The position numbers were made by a program, and so were the translations under genes. From Laguncularia racemosa (lineage: Eukaryota; Streptophyta; Magnoliopsida; Myrtales; Combretaceae): a DNA stretch of 64,000 nt. The notes under the pieces are model-generated. The model worked only from the letters and a program-made list of their open reading frames with translations. It was not told the DNA's origin and did not search any database. Below, in pieces: positions 1 to 11,606 of the stretch; positions within the stretch are counted from its first letter, which is position 1; each line of letters starts with the position of its first letter. The stretch lies in NCBI GenBank assembly GCA_037954665.1, contig JBBMOL010000038.1:5766001-5830000 (forward strand). Reading direction: 5' to 3'.

Positions 1-106
1 GTATATGATCAGGTTTTGAAGTATGATGGAGTTTTAGAGTCTTAATGTGTCACTTGGTAGTAGTGACATGTAGCGAGCTATGATGCTCTAAGTTCTGGGC
101 GTTACA
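1..106 (+). repeat. 3' end of the 5' LTR of the left Tekay-type element
   Basis: Bases 1-106 align along their length with 15440-15550, including the shared phrase around gatcaggttttgaagtatga, and end in GTTACA as that copy ends in ATTACA. The rest of this LTR lies outside the window, so its target duplication cannot be checked. Confidence 0.85.
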
Positions 107-113
107 GCTTAAG

Positions 114-126
114 TAGTATTACAACT
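114..126 (+). promoter_or_regulatory. Degenerate primer binding site (tRNA-iMet type)
   Basis: TAGTATTACAACT lies 7 bases after the LTR end and fits TGGTATCAGAGCT with four changes. Its position agrees with a decayed methionine-tRNA primer site. Confidence 0.55.
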
Positions 127-558
127 TAGGTTGATGATCCCTAGAAGCCTAGGTTTTGATCAAAAGAATATAAGTAAGTTGTATTGGAACACTAGGTTTT
201 GATGATCTTTAGAATTTAAGATGTGATCAAACAGAGATTTAGTTGAGGACTTCTAGAATAAAGTAATGATCTACAAGGTGTAGGATTCAATAAATAGAAG
301 TTAAGTTGAAATCTTTAGAAGACTAAGTAAATGATCTATAGATCCATAAGAATGAAGAGAGTGGGTAAATTAGGGGATAACTATTATGTTATGTTAATCC
401 TAATATTCTATGCGATTGTATTTTGTTGAATATTCCTCTATAATTTCGTATAGGAATATATATATGTTTGAGCTTTAATATACATAGATGTATACTGTCA
501 CTAACTCCCCTTATAAATTTTAACTCTATAATCATTATATTGTCTCAATTTACATAAA

Positions 559-1800
559 ATGCCTCCAAGAAGAACTATCATAAGGGGGTTCATCTAGTGT
601 TGGTTAGGGTGGAGATGCCCTAGAGGATAGGAACCCTTAAAGACTACCTTTGTAGGAAACCCTTGAGCAGACTAATGTCACAGCTACTCAGCTGCTAGAA
701 ATTGTAAATGCTCTAATGGGAATGTTAGCACAACAATAACAACAAGCTGTGAGACCTATCAGGCCTGCAAAGGCTAGAAAAATTTGTAAGACTAGCTAAG
801 GAGTTCCATCTAAAGGTTGATGATCTAATAGAGGCCAAATATTGGATCATTGAGATTGAAAAGACCTTTAAAGCCTTCATGGTCATTGAAGATAGAAAAG
901 TGAGATATGCTACTTATATACTGAAGGGAGCAGCTGTAGATTGGTAGACTGGTATGTCAAGATTAGCTGGAGCTCCTAACTAATGATTGGGGTTTAAGGA
1001 ACTCTTTTATGAAAAGTACTTTCCTAGCGGCATCAAAGGCAAAATGGAGGCGGATTATTATAACTGCTAGCAAGGTAGTAGATCTGTAGAGGCATATGAA
1101 GTAGAGTTGAACCACTTAAAGCAAAATCTTACTAGATGTGATGAGAGGAGATGATGTCTTTTGAGCTAGAAGATTTTTGACGGGACTAGAGCTTACCCTA
1201 TAACATGAAGTGGAGGCTTTTCAGTTGACTAGTTATGTAGAAGTAGTTGACAAAGCAAAATACTTGGAGTAGAGCAAAAAGAGAATGAGGAACAACTATT
1301 CCGCATATCAGGATTAGTTTTAGGAAAAAGGCTTTTTTCCAACATACCTTATGCAGATAAAGAGAAGAGGCCAGTTGTATATCCAGCCAAACCTATGGCT
1401 TATGCACCTAGGCCTCTTTAAACTAGGCTTGCACCTCTAGCACTGCCTCCTCCACCACAAGTAGGTCAAGGTGTAAGATGTCCCAGATGATTAGGATTGC
1501 AAGATTTGCAACAGTGTAATTGGCTAAAAGGGGCATGCTTCTCTTGTGGCAAAATAGGATATACCAATAGGAACTATACTGATAGGACTCTCCTTCAGAC
1601 CATCTACTATACCTATAAGTAGAGAGGTCATAGATCATTCGAGTGTGGTGCTTAACACACTCAGGCAATTGCACCCCCACAAACCCAATGACCTATAAGG
1701 ACTGCACTTAAAGGGCCATTAGGTAGAAATCAGAATGGGGGACCAAGATAGAGGGCACATGGTAGGGTATTTGCATTGCAATAGCCGCAATAGGATGCCT
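559..1800 (+). pseudogene. gag pseudogene of the left Tekay-type element
   Basis: Gag forms the particle and binds the RNA. An ATG at 559 opens MPPRRT, the usual start of Tekay-type gag. The retrotrans_gag core is readable in pieces at about 770-1270 (VDDLIEA...W, then FKELFYEKYFPS and QGSRSVEAYEVE). A zinc knuckle begins at 1536 as CFSCGKIGYTNRNY, with the histidine and last cysteine both read as tyrosine. There are many in-frame stops and frame changes. The 5' neighbour is the LTR and leader; protease follows directly. Not functional. Confidence 0.8.
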
Positions 1801-1814
1801 ATGATCAAGATATC

Positions 1815-2186
1815 ATGGTAGGTACACTGTTCATAAACTCGAATATTGCCTATGTTTTGTTTGACATAGGTGTAACCCAATCCTGCATATCACCTGTGTT
1901 TATGAATGTATGTGGATTAAATCTTGTTATATTGGAGAATGCTATGATTGTAAATACTCCTTTTGGAGTAGGAGGGAAATTAGATCGAATATGTAAAGAT
2001 GTAGAGATTGTAATACATAGTAAGAAAATGCCAGTTGGATTGTTTGTATTAGAGATGATAGAGTTTGATCTAATTTTAGGAGTGAGCTGGTTTTATAAGT
2101 ACAATGCCACTATAGATTGTCACAATCTAATGGTTAAGTTTGATTTTCTTGATGAGGAGCAAATTATATACAAGTTAGATCCATAG
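1815..2186 (+). pseudogene. Aspartic protease domain of the left Tekay-type element
   Basis: This open stretch of about 123 codons has the retroviral-type protease fold signature: hydrophobic beta strand, YVLFDIGVTQSCIS, then FDLILGVSWFYKYNATIDCH. The protease would cut the Gag-Pol polyprotein. The catalytic triplet reads D-I-G instead of D-S-G or D-T-G, so activity is doubtful. The same domain in the second Tekay-type element is at 62365-62697. A stop at 2184 separates it from RT. Confidence 0.8.
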
Positions 2187-3458
2187 AGGCGTCAACTCTT
2201 CCAACGTACGAGTTATGGAATAAAGAAAGATTATCAGCCTTATCAGTAGAGATAAGACAATTTAAGGAATTGAGAACTACGCATGTAGTAAATGAGTATA
2301 CAAATCTTTTTTTTGTTGAGAATTTCCTGGTTTTACCACTAGCTAGAGAGATAGAGTTCTGTATTGATCTTATATCGAGAACGACACTCATATCTAAAGC
2401 ACCGTATAGGATGGCACCTATTGAATTATCTGAACTAAAGACTCAACTTCAAGAGCTTCAAGATAGTGGGCTTATTAGACCAAGTGTCTCACCATAGGGT
2501 GCTCCAATGCTATTTGTCAGGAAGAAGGATGGGAGTATAAGGCTGTATATAGATTATAGGGAGCTAAATTGAGTCATAATCAAGAACAAATACCCTTTCC
2601 CTAAAATTGATGATATATTTGATCAATTATAAGGAGCTTAAGTCTTCTCCAAAATGGACTTAAGATTGGGGTACCATCAGTTAAGAATCAAGGAGAAAGA
2701 CATATAGAAAACTGCTTTAGGACTCGGTATGGGCATTACAAGTTTTGGGTGATGCCTTTTGGTTTGATAAATGCTCCATCAGCCTTCATGGACCTAATGA
2801 ACAAAGTGCTTAGAGATTGGTTAGATCAGTTTGTAGTGGTTTTTATAGACGATATCCTCATCTATTCCAAAAGTAGAGAAGAATATGAAGCATATCTCAG
2901 AACCGTATTGGAAAGACTCAGGGAAGAAAAGCTTTATTGAAAATTCAATAAGTGCAAATTTTAGTTGGAATAGGTATCCTTGTCGGGACATGTGGTGGAT
3001 AAGAATGGAATATCAATAAACCCTAAGAAGGTGAAGGCAGTAAGTGATTGCCAAGACCAAGAACTATAATAGAAGTAAGGAGTTTTTTGGGATTAGCTGG
3101 TTACTATAGATGCTTCGTAGAAGGATTCTCCTGGTTAGCAACTCCCTTGACTCAACTAATAAAGAAAAAGGCTAAGTTTGTATGGAGTGATGAATGTGAG
3201 AGTAGCTTCACAAAATTGAAGAATAAATTAATGATAGCTTCAATGTTGGCCTTATTGAAGACGGGAGAAGAATTTGAAGTATTCAGTGATGCATTAAATC
3301 AAGGTTTAGCGTGTATGCTTATGTAAAATGGGAAAGTCATTGCATATGCCTCCCATTAGTTGAAACAATATGAGAAGAATTACCTCACCTATGACTTGGA
3401 ATTAGCTGTTGTGATCTTGGCGTTGAAATTGTAGAGACACTATCTTTATGGGGAGAAG
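2187..3458 (+). pseudogene. Reverse transcriptase and N-terminal RNase H of the left Tekay-type element
   Basis: RT copies the element RNA into DNA. Recognisable blocks are the entry LAREIEFCIDLI near 2337, KKDGSIRLYIDYRELN near 2523, KIDDIFDQL, SKMDLRLGYHQ near 2648 and, after a frameshift, MPFGLINAPSAF. The active-site motif FIDDILIYS starts at 2842. The connection block EVRSFLGLAGYYRCFVEGFS is at 3069 and the RNase H start FEVFSDALNQG at 3273. Stops and at least two frame changes occur. The reading is cut at 3458 by a solo LTR inserted in RNase H. Confidence 0.85.
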
Positions 3459-4501
3459 TGATAGGAATCAAAATCCGACAAGACTTATCATTAGGGCAAT
3501 AACTAAAGGATTTCGAATCTTGGCAATGAGGACCCATTTTGAGCAAATCGACCCTAGAATTATTCGTTTACTAACCTCTTTTATCTTATTCATGTATTTT
3601 ATATTCCAACAGGAATACTTATCATGCTTTACAAGGCAATGGATAAACTCCCTCAGACTCAGCTTGTGGGTTATCTATGGACCGACCTAAACCGACGATG
3701 AGTTGGGCCGATGGATCCTATAGAAGACCGGCATCTTGAAGAGCATTTCTTTTATGTATTTTTCATTTTTATGAACTATTTTTTTTTTGTATTTGGTTTT
3801 GGGACACTTTTATTTCCTTGTAATTTTCATTTAGGGTTAGCCACCTTAAAAGTGGCAAACTTGTAATTTTGAGCACTTTTTAACCCTAGGAGTAGCAAGT
3901 ATAAATACTTGCTTAAGAGAGGGTTTGAGGAAGCTTATCATTTTGCAGATTAAACACTACATTTTACGTGAGAATTAGGGTTCTTACCTTGGTTCCAAAC
4001 TCTTATCAATTTCAATCCCAAGAGTTGAAATTGTGGCGAGTGCAACATCTTGAAATTGTGAGTTATATCAATTTCATTTTGTTGTGATTTCTTTTCTTCT
4101 CTAGTGTGTCATATCTAGGGATGAATTGAATAGTTCTTGGTCAGAAATACATATTTTTATTCACGAATTCTTGTGTTTATTTGAATTATTTATCAATTTG
4201 ATTCGGATCATCATTGAAGACTACACTTGAAAACGTGTTCTTTTCTATTGGAAAGGGATTCTTATAATTAAGGTTTTCTTTGTCATTTGTGGATTATTTG
4301 TGTGGATTATATGGGATTAGGGTGTTGTTAGAAGATATTATGATTGTGGTATTATAATTATATCATTGGATATTTGGATTTCATCATATCTTCATTAGGG
4401 TTCACGTGAAAATTGCCCTTTGTGGATCCGATTTTGCCTTGACTTGAGATAGTTTTTCTTAAGTCTTTTGATTGTGCTTCTTAGTGGAATTAGGTCACAT
4501 A
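3459..4501 (+). repeat. Solo LTR, family A (inserted in RNase H)
   Basis: It starts TGATAGGAATC and ends in a decayed copy of GGCACATCA (about 4493-4501). It carries the family-A promoter palindrome AGCAAGTATAAATACTTGCT at 3894-3913 and a 5'-UTR inverted repeat, CAATTTCAA at 4007-4015 with TTGAAATTG at 4025-4033. No target duplication is left, and a few codons of the host RNase H are missing at the junction. Confidence 0.85.
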
Positions 4502-5084
4502 TTATAAAAGTTTGAAGTATCTGTTTACCTAGAAGGAATTGAATACGAGGCAAAGGAGGTGGCTAGAACTGATAAATGATTATGATGTGAAAATTCATTA
4601 TCACCCTGGAAAAGCAAATATGGTTGCCAATGCATTAAGCAAGAAGAAGCACATAAATATTGCAGGATTAATCACATCCTAAAAGAAGATATTAGAAGAT
4701 ATGAATAAGTTGAAATTGGAAGTGGTGATACGAGAGGTAGGAAATAGGTTAGCTACACTTAGTATCTAACTTAATCTTATAGATCAAATTAAAACTACAC
4801 AAATGAAAGACACTGAAATTTAGAAGATAAGGAACAAATTAGAACAAGGTAAAGCCACATAATTTGTGTTAAACACTGAAGGAGTAGTCAAGTATGGTAA
4901 CAAATGGTGTGTTCCAAATAACACATAATTAAAGAAGAAGATCATGAAGGAAGCCCATTACTCAGAGTATACAGTACACCCAAGAAGTATTAAGATGTAT
5001 AATGATCTCAAGAATACTTACTAGTGGAAAAATATGAAACGGGAAATAGTAGAATATGTGTCCAGGTGTTTGATAAGAGTAAAT
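4502..5084 (+). pseudogene. C-terminal RNase H and integrase zinc domain of the left Tekay-type element
   Basis: Host coding resumes after the solo LTR with SLKYLFT, RQRRWLELINDYD and IHYHPGKANMVANALS, the usual end of gypsy RNase H. From about 4900 the integrase HHCC-type region is visible as HYSEYTVHPRSIKMYNDL and VEYVSRC. Several stops are present. It is cut at 5084 by a second insertion, between the zinc domain and the catalytic core. Confidence 0.82.
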
Positions 5085-6586
5085 TAATCCTTATAAATCA
5101 TGGGCGTTAATGATGAATTTGTGTAATTTTTTTGAATAAAATCAATGCGGATTTGGTACTTAACAGATAAATATATCAGTTTCAGGGTATAATACTAAAG
5201 AGAAGTGGAAAGATAACAAAAGGAGCATGATTAGAGCTCAAAAGATCAAGTTAAAGCTACTTATGGACAACATAGGGAAAGCCACGCCCGTGTCATGAGC
5301 CATGTGCACGCTTGAGGATGAAATTTGTCACTTAGAAAGGAAGCAGGACTTGTGATATGGGTGTGCTTGAAGTCGTGGTAGACGCTGAGGAGAAATGGAA
5401 GAGTCCAGAGCCTGGCACAGTTTGTAATTTAGCCATGCCACACACTGAACAAGGATGAGGAATTGCGGATTATCGACCAGAGGGAGACACGGTTTGAAAT
5501 CTGGCCATGTTGGTGAGCGTGTCAGGCGTATGTTATTAACTTTTCGAGATTTACTTGGAAAAAGATATATTCGTATCTTTTTAGCTGAAAATCCTCTGCC
5601 ATTCCCTTAAGAGTATAAATAGAACCAATTAGAGAGAGAGTAGGGGGAGGCGGCACGAGAACAACCCTAGAGAAGAGAAGTTATAAGAGTCTCCAGAATT
5701 GAAGCCAAGATCTTTGTGTTTATCTCATGGGTTTATTTATGGATTATAATATTTTCTCTTTTTTTCTTTTCATTAGATCCATAAGTAGTTAATTGTTTTA
5801 TACCTGATCCCTCGAGAAACCCTTAATTGTCATGTAACAGATTTGTTGATGTTTCATTGATTAATCCTGATCTTTGAGTTTATTCATGTTGCAATCATGG
5901 TTTGTTTATCTTGATATGTGTGCAGTATTAGGATCGAATTAGATCTCTGTTAATAAGATTGAGAAATCGTTTAATGGAGTAGATCTGGCATGAATAAAAA
6001 GACTACTTGTAATCCTAGAGATAGGTTATAGGAGGTTTTCTGTATTGAATGAGGTCATGGTGGTCTGGTTCAATTGAGAGTCCTAGGATTTTATTGCAAT
6101 CTTAATTATGTTAATTAAAGAGAGATCTTAATTGACTTAATTAGGATTAGGGATTATTGATCTTGAGAAAGACCTTAATCTAGTGTAAGAAACTCCGCAG
6201 ATCAGAGATGTTGTGTATTAATCATTGGAAAGTTTGTAATTGAATAAAAGTTGCATGATAATTAGTGGTGGCACTTGGGTAGGGTATGTTTAGATAATTG
6301 AATTAACTAAAGGAGTATTTGAATATCTTTAATCTTATCATTTAATTCGTTCCTTTCAGATTTAATCTGTAATTAGGGTAATTGAGTTTATCAATAGTGA
6401 GAAGTTAGATAGTAGGATAATCGTTAGTACTAGTACTTATAAGTCTTCGTGGGATTGATACCTGTACTCTAATGCTATATTGCTAATTGATAGGTATACT
6501 TGCCTGAGAACTGATCGTAAGCTAGGATTGAGTATAGGATTTGACTTGTTAGAACGATGAAATCGTTAACCTGTGTCTCACCTGTT
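5085..6586 (+). repeat. Solo LTR, Athila-like (inserted in integrase)
   Basis: The integrase reading is broken here and the bases AGTAAAT occur on both sides (5078-5084, 6587-6593), so the exact edges within that repeat are uncertain. Inside are decayed cacggtttg/ccatg motifs (5280-5530), a promoter block with AAAGATA at 5561-5567 and TATCTTT at 5574-5580, and TATAAATAG at 5614-5622. The same block and spacing occur in family B at 22523-22582. I see no coding region, so this is probably a solo LTR; its usual TG/CA ends are not obvious. Confidence 0.65.
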
Positions 6587-6593
6587 AGTAAAT

Positions 6594-7168
6594 AAGGATT
6601 GAACACCAAAGATTGGCTGGTGAGTTATAATCTCTTCCTATACCTGAATGGAAATGAGAACATGTAACTATGGATTTCGTCACAGCACTCCCGAGAACAA
6701 GGGAGAAATATGATGCAATTTGGGTGATAGTAGACAGATTAATCAAGTTCGTATATTTCTTACCAATTAAGGCAGATTACAAAGTAGAAAAGCTTGCTCG
6801 AATGTATATTAAAGAGATTGTCAGATTACGTGGGATATCGGCTACAATTACATCTGATAGGGATACTTGGTTTGTTAGTAAATTCTAGAAAAGTCTATAT
6901 CAAGCTCTAGGAACCAAACTCTAGTTTAGTACATCATTTCATCGTCAAATAGATGGGCAATCTGAAAGAACTATTCAAATTTTGGAAGATTTACTAAGAG
7001 CTTGTACCTTAGATTAAGGGGGTAATTGGAGAGATCATTTGCCTTTAGTAGAATTTGTTTAAAATAACAGTTACCAAGCTAATATATAGATGACTCCCTA
7101 TGAAGCATTATATGGTAGAAAGTGTAGATCTCCTTTACACTGGGATGAAGTGGAAGAAAGACCGGTAT
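6594..7168 (+). pseudogene. Integrase catalytic core of the left Tekay-type element
   Basis: Coding resumes with EHQRLAG and then MDFVTALPRTREKYDAIWV from 6670. The three acidic catalytic positions are visible: D in MDFV, D in ITSDRD and E in GQSERTIQ (about 6957). The block PYEALYGRKCRSPLHWDE follows at about 7100. There are at least six stops after 6888. A solo LTR cuts it at 7168. Integrase would join the cDNA to host DNA; this copy cannot. Confidence 0.83.
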
Positions 7169-8210
7169 TTATAGGAATCAAAATCCGACAAGACTTATCA
7201 TTAGGGCAATAACTAAAGGATTTCGAATCTTGGCGATGAGGACCCATTTTGAGCAAATCGACCCCGGAATTATTTATATACTAACCTCTTTTATCTTATT
7301 CATGTATTTTATAATCCAACAAGAATACTTATCATGCTTTACAGGGCAATGGACAAACTCACTTAAACTCAGCTTGTGGGTTATCCATGGACCGACCTGA
7401 ACCGGCGATGAGTTGGGCCGATGGATCCTATAGAAGACCGGCATCATGAAGAGCATTTCTTTTATGTATTTTTAATTTTATGAACTATTTTAGTTGTATT
7501 TTGGTTTTGGGACACTTTTATTTCTTTGTAACTTTCATTTAGGGTTAGCCACCTTAAAAGTGGCAAACTTGTAATTTTGAGCACTTTTTAACCTTAGGAG
7601 TAGCAAGTATAAATACTTCCTTAAGAGAGGGTTTGAGGGGCTTATCATTTTTCAGATTATACACCTCTTTTCACATGAGAATTAGGGTTCATACCTTGGT
7701 TCCAAACTCTTATCAATTTCAATCCCAAGAGTTGAAATTGTGGCGAGTGCAACATCTTGAAATTGTGAGTTATATCAATTTCATTTTGTTGTGATTTCTT
7801 TTCTTCTCTAGTGTGTCATATCTAGGGTTGAATTGAGATATTTCTTGGTCAGATATCCTTGTTGTTATTCACTAATTCTTGTGATTATTTGAAGGAATTA
7901 TCATATTGATCCAATTCATCTTTAAGGATTTCCTTGATAGCGTGATTTTCACCATTGGAAAAGGATTCATATTTTACAGTTTTTCTTTGTCAAATTGAGG
8001 CTTCATTTGCGTGGATTACATGAAATTAGAGTGTTGTTAGAAGGAATTTTCATTGAAGTATTCTGATTATATCATTGGTTGTTTGAATTTCATCCTTTCA
8101 TCGTTAGGGTTCATTTGAAAAGTGCCATTTTTGGATCCGATTTTGCCTTGACTTGAGATAGTTATTCTTAAGTCTTTTGGATGTGCTTTTAAGTGTGTTT
8201 AGGCACATCA
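7169..8210 (+). repeat. Solo LTR, family A, with target duplication GGTAT
   Basis: The start reads TTATAGGAATC (consensus TGATAGG) and the end reads GGCACATCA. GGTAT is duplicated at 7164-7168 and 8211-8215, which fixes both edges. The TATA palindrome is at about 7602-7621 with one changed base in the right arm. The host integrase frame continues on the far side. Confidence 0.93.
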
Positions 8211-8215
8211 GGTAT

Positions 8216-8752
8216 TAGGGCTCGAGATAGTACAAGAAATAGCAGACAAAGTTAAAATCATAAGGTAATGAATTCTATTAACCTAGAGTTGCTAGAAAAG
8301 TTATGTTGGCAAACAACAACACCCTCTAGAGTTTCAAGTGGGAGATAAAGTCTTACTGAAGATATCTCAAAATAAAAGAGTAATCAAGTTTAGATTACGG
8401 GGTAAGCTGAATATAAGATATGTGGGTCCATTTGAAATTCTAAAAAGAATTAGAAAAGTTGCATACAGTTGGCCTTATCGTTAAGTCTGGTCGAAGTATA
8501 TGATGTGTTTCATGTATCAATGTTAAAAAAATTTGTACCAAACCTAGATCAAGTGATGGCCTTGGAACCTTTGAAGGTACAACCAGACTTATCCTTTATA
8601 GAGAGACTTGTGAGGATAGTGGATACCAAGAAATAAGTGCTAAGAAGAAGAAGAATTCCTTATGTCAAACTGAACGAGATGCGACTTGGGAATTGGAAGA
8701 TGAAATGAAGAGAAGGCATCCAAAGCTTTTCCCAAATCTAAGTAACTTTTGA
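8216..8752 (+). pseudogene. Integrase C-terminus and chromodomain-type tail of the left Tekay-type element
   Basis: Readable pieces are FQVGDKVLLKISQNKR (about 8334), RGKLNIRYVGPFEIL, VEVYDVFHVSMLKKFVPNL and LSFIERLVRIVDTK, the GPY/F module followed by the chromodomain-like tail of Tekay/Del chromoviruses. In that family the tail directs insertion toward chromatin marks. The final coding part reads NFEDE and merges into the polypurine tract. Frame changes occur near 8470 and 8640. Confidence 0.8.
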
Positions 8753-8780
8753 GGATGAAAGTTTTAATGGGGGAGGGGCA
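8744..8780 (+). promoter_or_regulatory. Polypurine tract with upstream hairpin (Tekay-type)
   Basis: AATGGGGGAGGGGCA at 8766-8780 directly precedes the LTR start TGTAAT, as expected for the plus-strand primer. Just before it, AACTTTT (8744-8750) pairs with GAAAGTT (8757-8763), one pair being G-U, around the loop GAGGAT. Confidence 0.8.
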
Positions 8781-9299
8781 TGTAATACACATTTTTGTAA
8801 AAATAAATACATAAATATATGTATAAACATAATCAATGGCAATGTTTTAAATAGAACAAGGGGACAAGGGCAGTTTTGTCTTTTCCTGGTTAAGTTATAA
8901 AAGCAAAATAACCTAGGGTTTCTCCTTTTTCACACTTAGACAACTTACAGTCATATACAAAGATAGAAGGCGAAAGAACCTTGTAAGAAAACCTAAGGTG
9001 ACTTAAGAGGAATCAAGTAGCTAATTGAACAGGTAAGGATCACAATTAGTTAATCAGGGACCTATTATAACAGTGAAGACCCAATCATGAAATGGTTTTG
9101 TTTGTGTATAAGGATTTAATTGAAGAACGGGTTTAAGGGCAGATTGAACAAGTATGGAAGTTGTTGAAATTGGAGTTTCAAGTGTAATTTGAACCAAGTA
9201 AGGAATTCTAATTCATGTTTTTGGATTTACTTAAGCTTAGGATTAGAAAATGAGGAGATTAGATGAATTAAGGTAGAAAAAATTAAGGTTTAAAAAACA

Positions 9300-9590
9300 A
9301 ACCGAGAGATACACGACCATCCAACACAATTGTGTTGCCCCCGTGTTAAAATGAGAAGAACATAGCCCCCTAATATAGCTGTGTTTCAATTGTGTTGAAT
9401 TCAAAAGTTATACCGAGAGATACACAACCAGCCAACACGGTCTTGTTTCGACCGTATTGAATAAAGAGAAACACGGCCTCCCAACATAGCCGTGTTCTAA
9501 CTATGTTGAAGCCAAATCTCATCGAAACACGACCCTCAACACAATTGTGTATTAGCCTGTGTTTGGTAACATGGCCGACCATTTTAAGTG
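9300..9590 (+). repeat. Decayed acacggcc/gccgtgt array in the Tekay-type LTR
   Basis: Several imperfect copies of acacgacc, acacggcc and gccgtgtt recur at about 30-60 base spacing, including two units that open with gagagatacac (about 9304 and 9416). They look like eroded copies of the CACGGCCGTG palindrome seen in other LTRs here. Confidence 0.65.
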
Positions 9591-10402
9591 ATGAGCATTA
9601 TCAATATATATCAAATTACCTTCTTAATTAACTAGGTTCCACACAATCGTGACAATTAGTATAACCTTAGATAACATAGTAGATTAAGAGGAATTAAGAG
9701 AAATATATTATATTTGGATTAGTACTAAGAATGATGTCTTGATGATCATACAAATATCAACTTAACTTAAGTTTGGGATAAGAAATGCGTAAGGCTAGGA
9801 TTCCAGGTACATGTTTACTTTGTATGTTATATGTGATTTTTAGGAAGCTATCTAATAAGTTGTATGTGAAATAATGAAATGCTAAGATGTTATGTGAATT
9901 AAGTGGTATCATGACGTAATATAATGTTATTGGTTGAATGAGATATGTTGCTTGTGCTTGGCTCAGCCTAGGGGTCCACAGTGGCAGATCCTTAGGGAGT
10001 ACCTTAATGATCGATATGTCGTGTTGTCCTTAGTGGAGCCATGTACTGAAATGATCTGAGGTAGATTAGGGTTAGATGTGACCCGCGGTGACAGTTCTTA
10101 TTAGGGTTAAATGGGGCTCACTAAGGTAGGTCCCATTAGGACAAAACTTGTGTGTACCAGGGTCTTGAGTACCCCTATGTGTTATAATTCATTTTGGTGT
10201 TGATGTGTGAATTGATTTGTGAATGTGTTAAGGATAAATGTTGCACATATGCATGTGATATTAATGTAGTGTGTCATGTTTATGTAGGTGTGGTACTCAT
10301 GTACAGAGATTAGGCTCACCCCCTTTCTTATATTTTTTTAGTTATAGGTAGAAATGATGAACAACTAGAGTATGATGAGAACGAGAACTTGGTAGGACAT
10401 TA

Positions 10403-11588
10403 TGATAGGAATAAAAATCCGACAAGACCTATCATTAGGGCAAGAACTAAAGGAATTCAAATCTTGGCGTTGAGGGCTCATTTTAAGTAGATCGACCCCA
10501 TAATTATTTATATATTAACCTCTTTTCTATTATTCTTGTATTGTGTTTTCCAACAGGTACACTTATCATATTCTATAGGGCAATGGACAAACTCCCTCAG
10601 ACTTAGCTTGTGGGTTATCTATGGACCGACCTGAACCGGCGATGAGTTGGGCCGATGGATCCTACAGAAGACCGGCATCTTGAAGACCATTTCTTTTATA
10701 TATTTCTTCTTTTATGAACTATTTTTGTTGTATTTGGTTTTGGGACACTTTTATTTCCTTGTAATTTTCATTTAGGGCTAGCCACCTTAAAAGTGCCAAA
10801 CTTGTAATTTTGAGTACTTTTTAACCCTAGGAGTAGCAAGTATAAATACTTGCTTAAGAGAGGGTTTGAGGAGGCTAATTTTGCAGAATAGAGAGGTCAT
10901 ATTCACGTGAGAATTAGGGTTACTAATTGTCATTAGACTCTTATCAATTTCAATCCCAAGAGTTGGAATTGTGAGTAGTATCAATTTCATTTTTGTTGTG
11001 ATTTCTTTTCTTCTCTAGTGTGTCATATCTAGGGTTGAATTGAGATAGTTCTTGGTCAGAATTACTTCTTATTGTTGACGAATTCTTGTGTTTATTTAAG
11101 GTCCCTTGCAATTGAATTCGAATCATCATTGAGAATTCCCTTGAAAACGTGTTTTCCACTATTGGAAAGGAGTCCTTAGAATTGAGGTTTTCTTTTGAAT
11201 TTGTGGATTATTTTCGTAGATTATATGTGATTAGTGTGTTATTAGAAGAGATTATCATTGTGGTATTACAATTATATCTTTGAGCATTTGGAATTCATTA
11301 CATCTTCACTAGGGTCCACGTGAATTTTGCCCTTGTGGATCCGGTTTCACCTTGACTTGATATTGTTTTTTCTTAAGTCTTTTGATTGTGCTTCCTAGTG
11401 GAATTAGGCACATCATCTTTTTGGTATCGGAGCTATATCATATTTGGATTTAAGATTCAAACACATCATAATTGAAGAATTGGTTACATTCATTGGAAAT
11501 TGATGGCATTGTTCATGTGATTGAGACTAGTTTGATTGTCTTTCAAATTGGTTTTTATATGTGCTTAATTTTGGTTTTAGGCACATCA
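10403..11588 (+). repeat. 5' LTR, family A, extended form
   Basis: It runs from TGATAGGAAT to GGCACATCA. The usual family-A end also occurs internally at 11415 and is followed by a primer-site-like TGGTATCGGAGC (11422-11433). The last 173 bases are therefore extra relative to the LTRs at 7169-8210 and 34238-35281. The TATA palindrome is at about 10833-10852. Confidence 0.92.
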
Positions 11589-11594
11589 TCATTT

Positions 11595-11606
11595 TGGTAT
11601 CAGAGC
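11595..11606 (+). promoter_or_regulatory. Primer binding site, tRNA-iMet type
   Basis: TGGTATCAGAGC begins 6 bases after the LTR end at 11588. It is an exact match to the usual plant initiator-methionine primer site. Confidence 0.9.

Noticed and set aside
3448..3690. 80-codon frame with a hydrophobic segment
   Set aside because: It starts in broken RNase H sequence and continues into a solo LTR; kept only as part of the U3 read-through observation.
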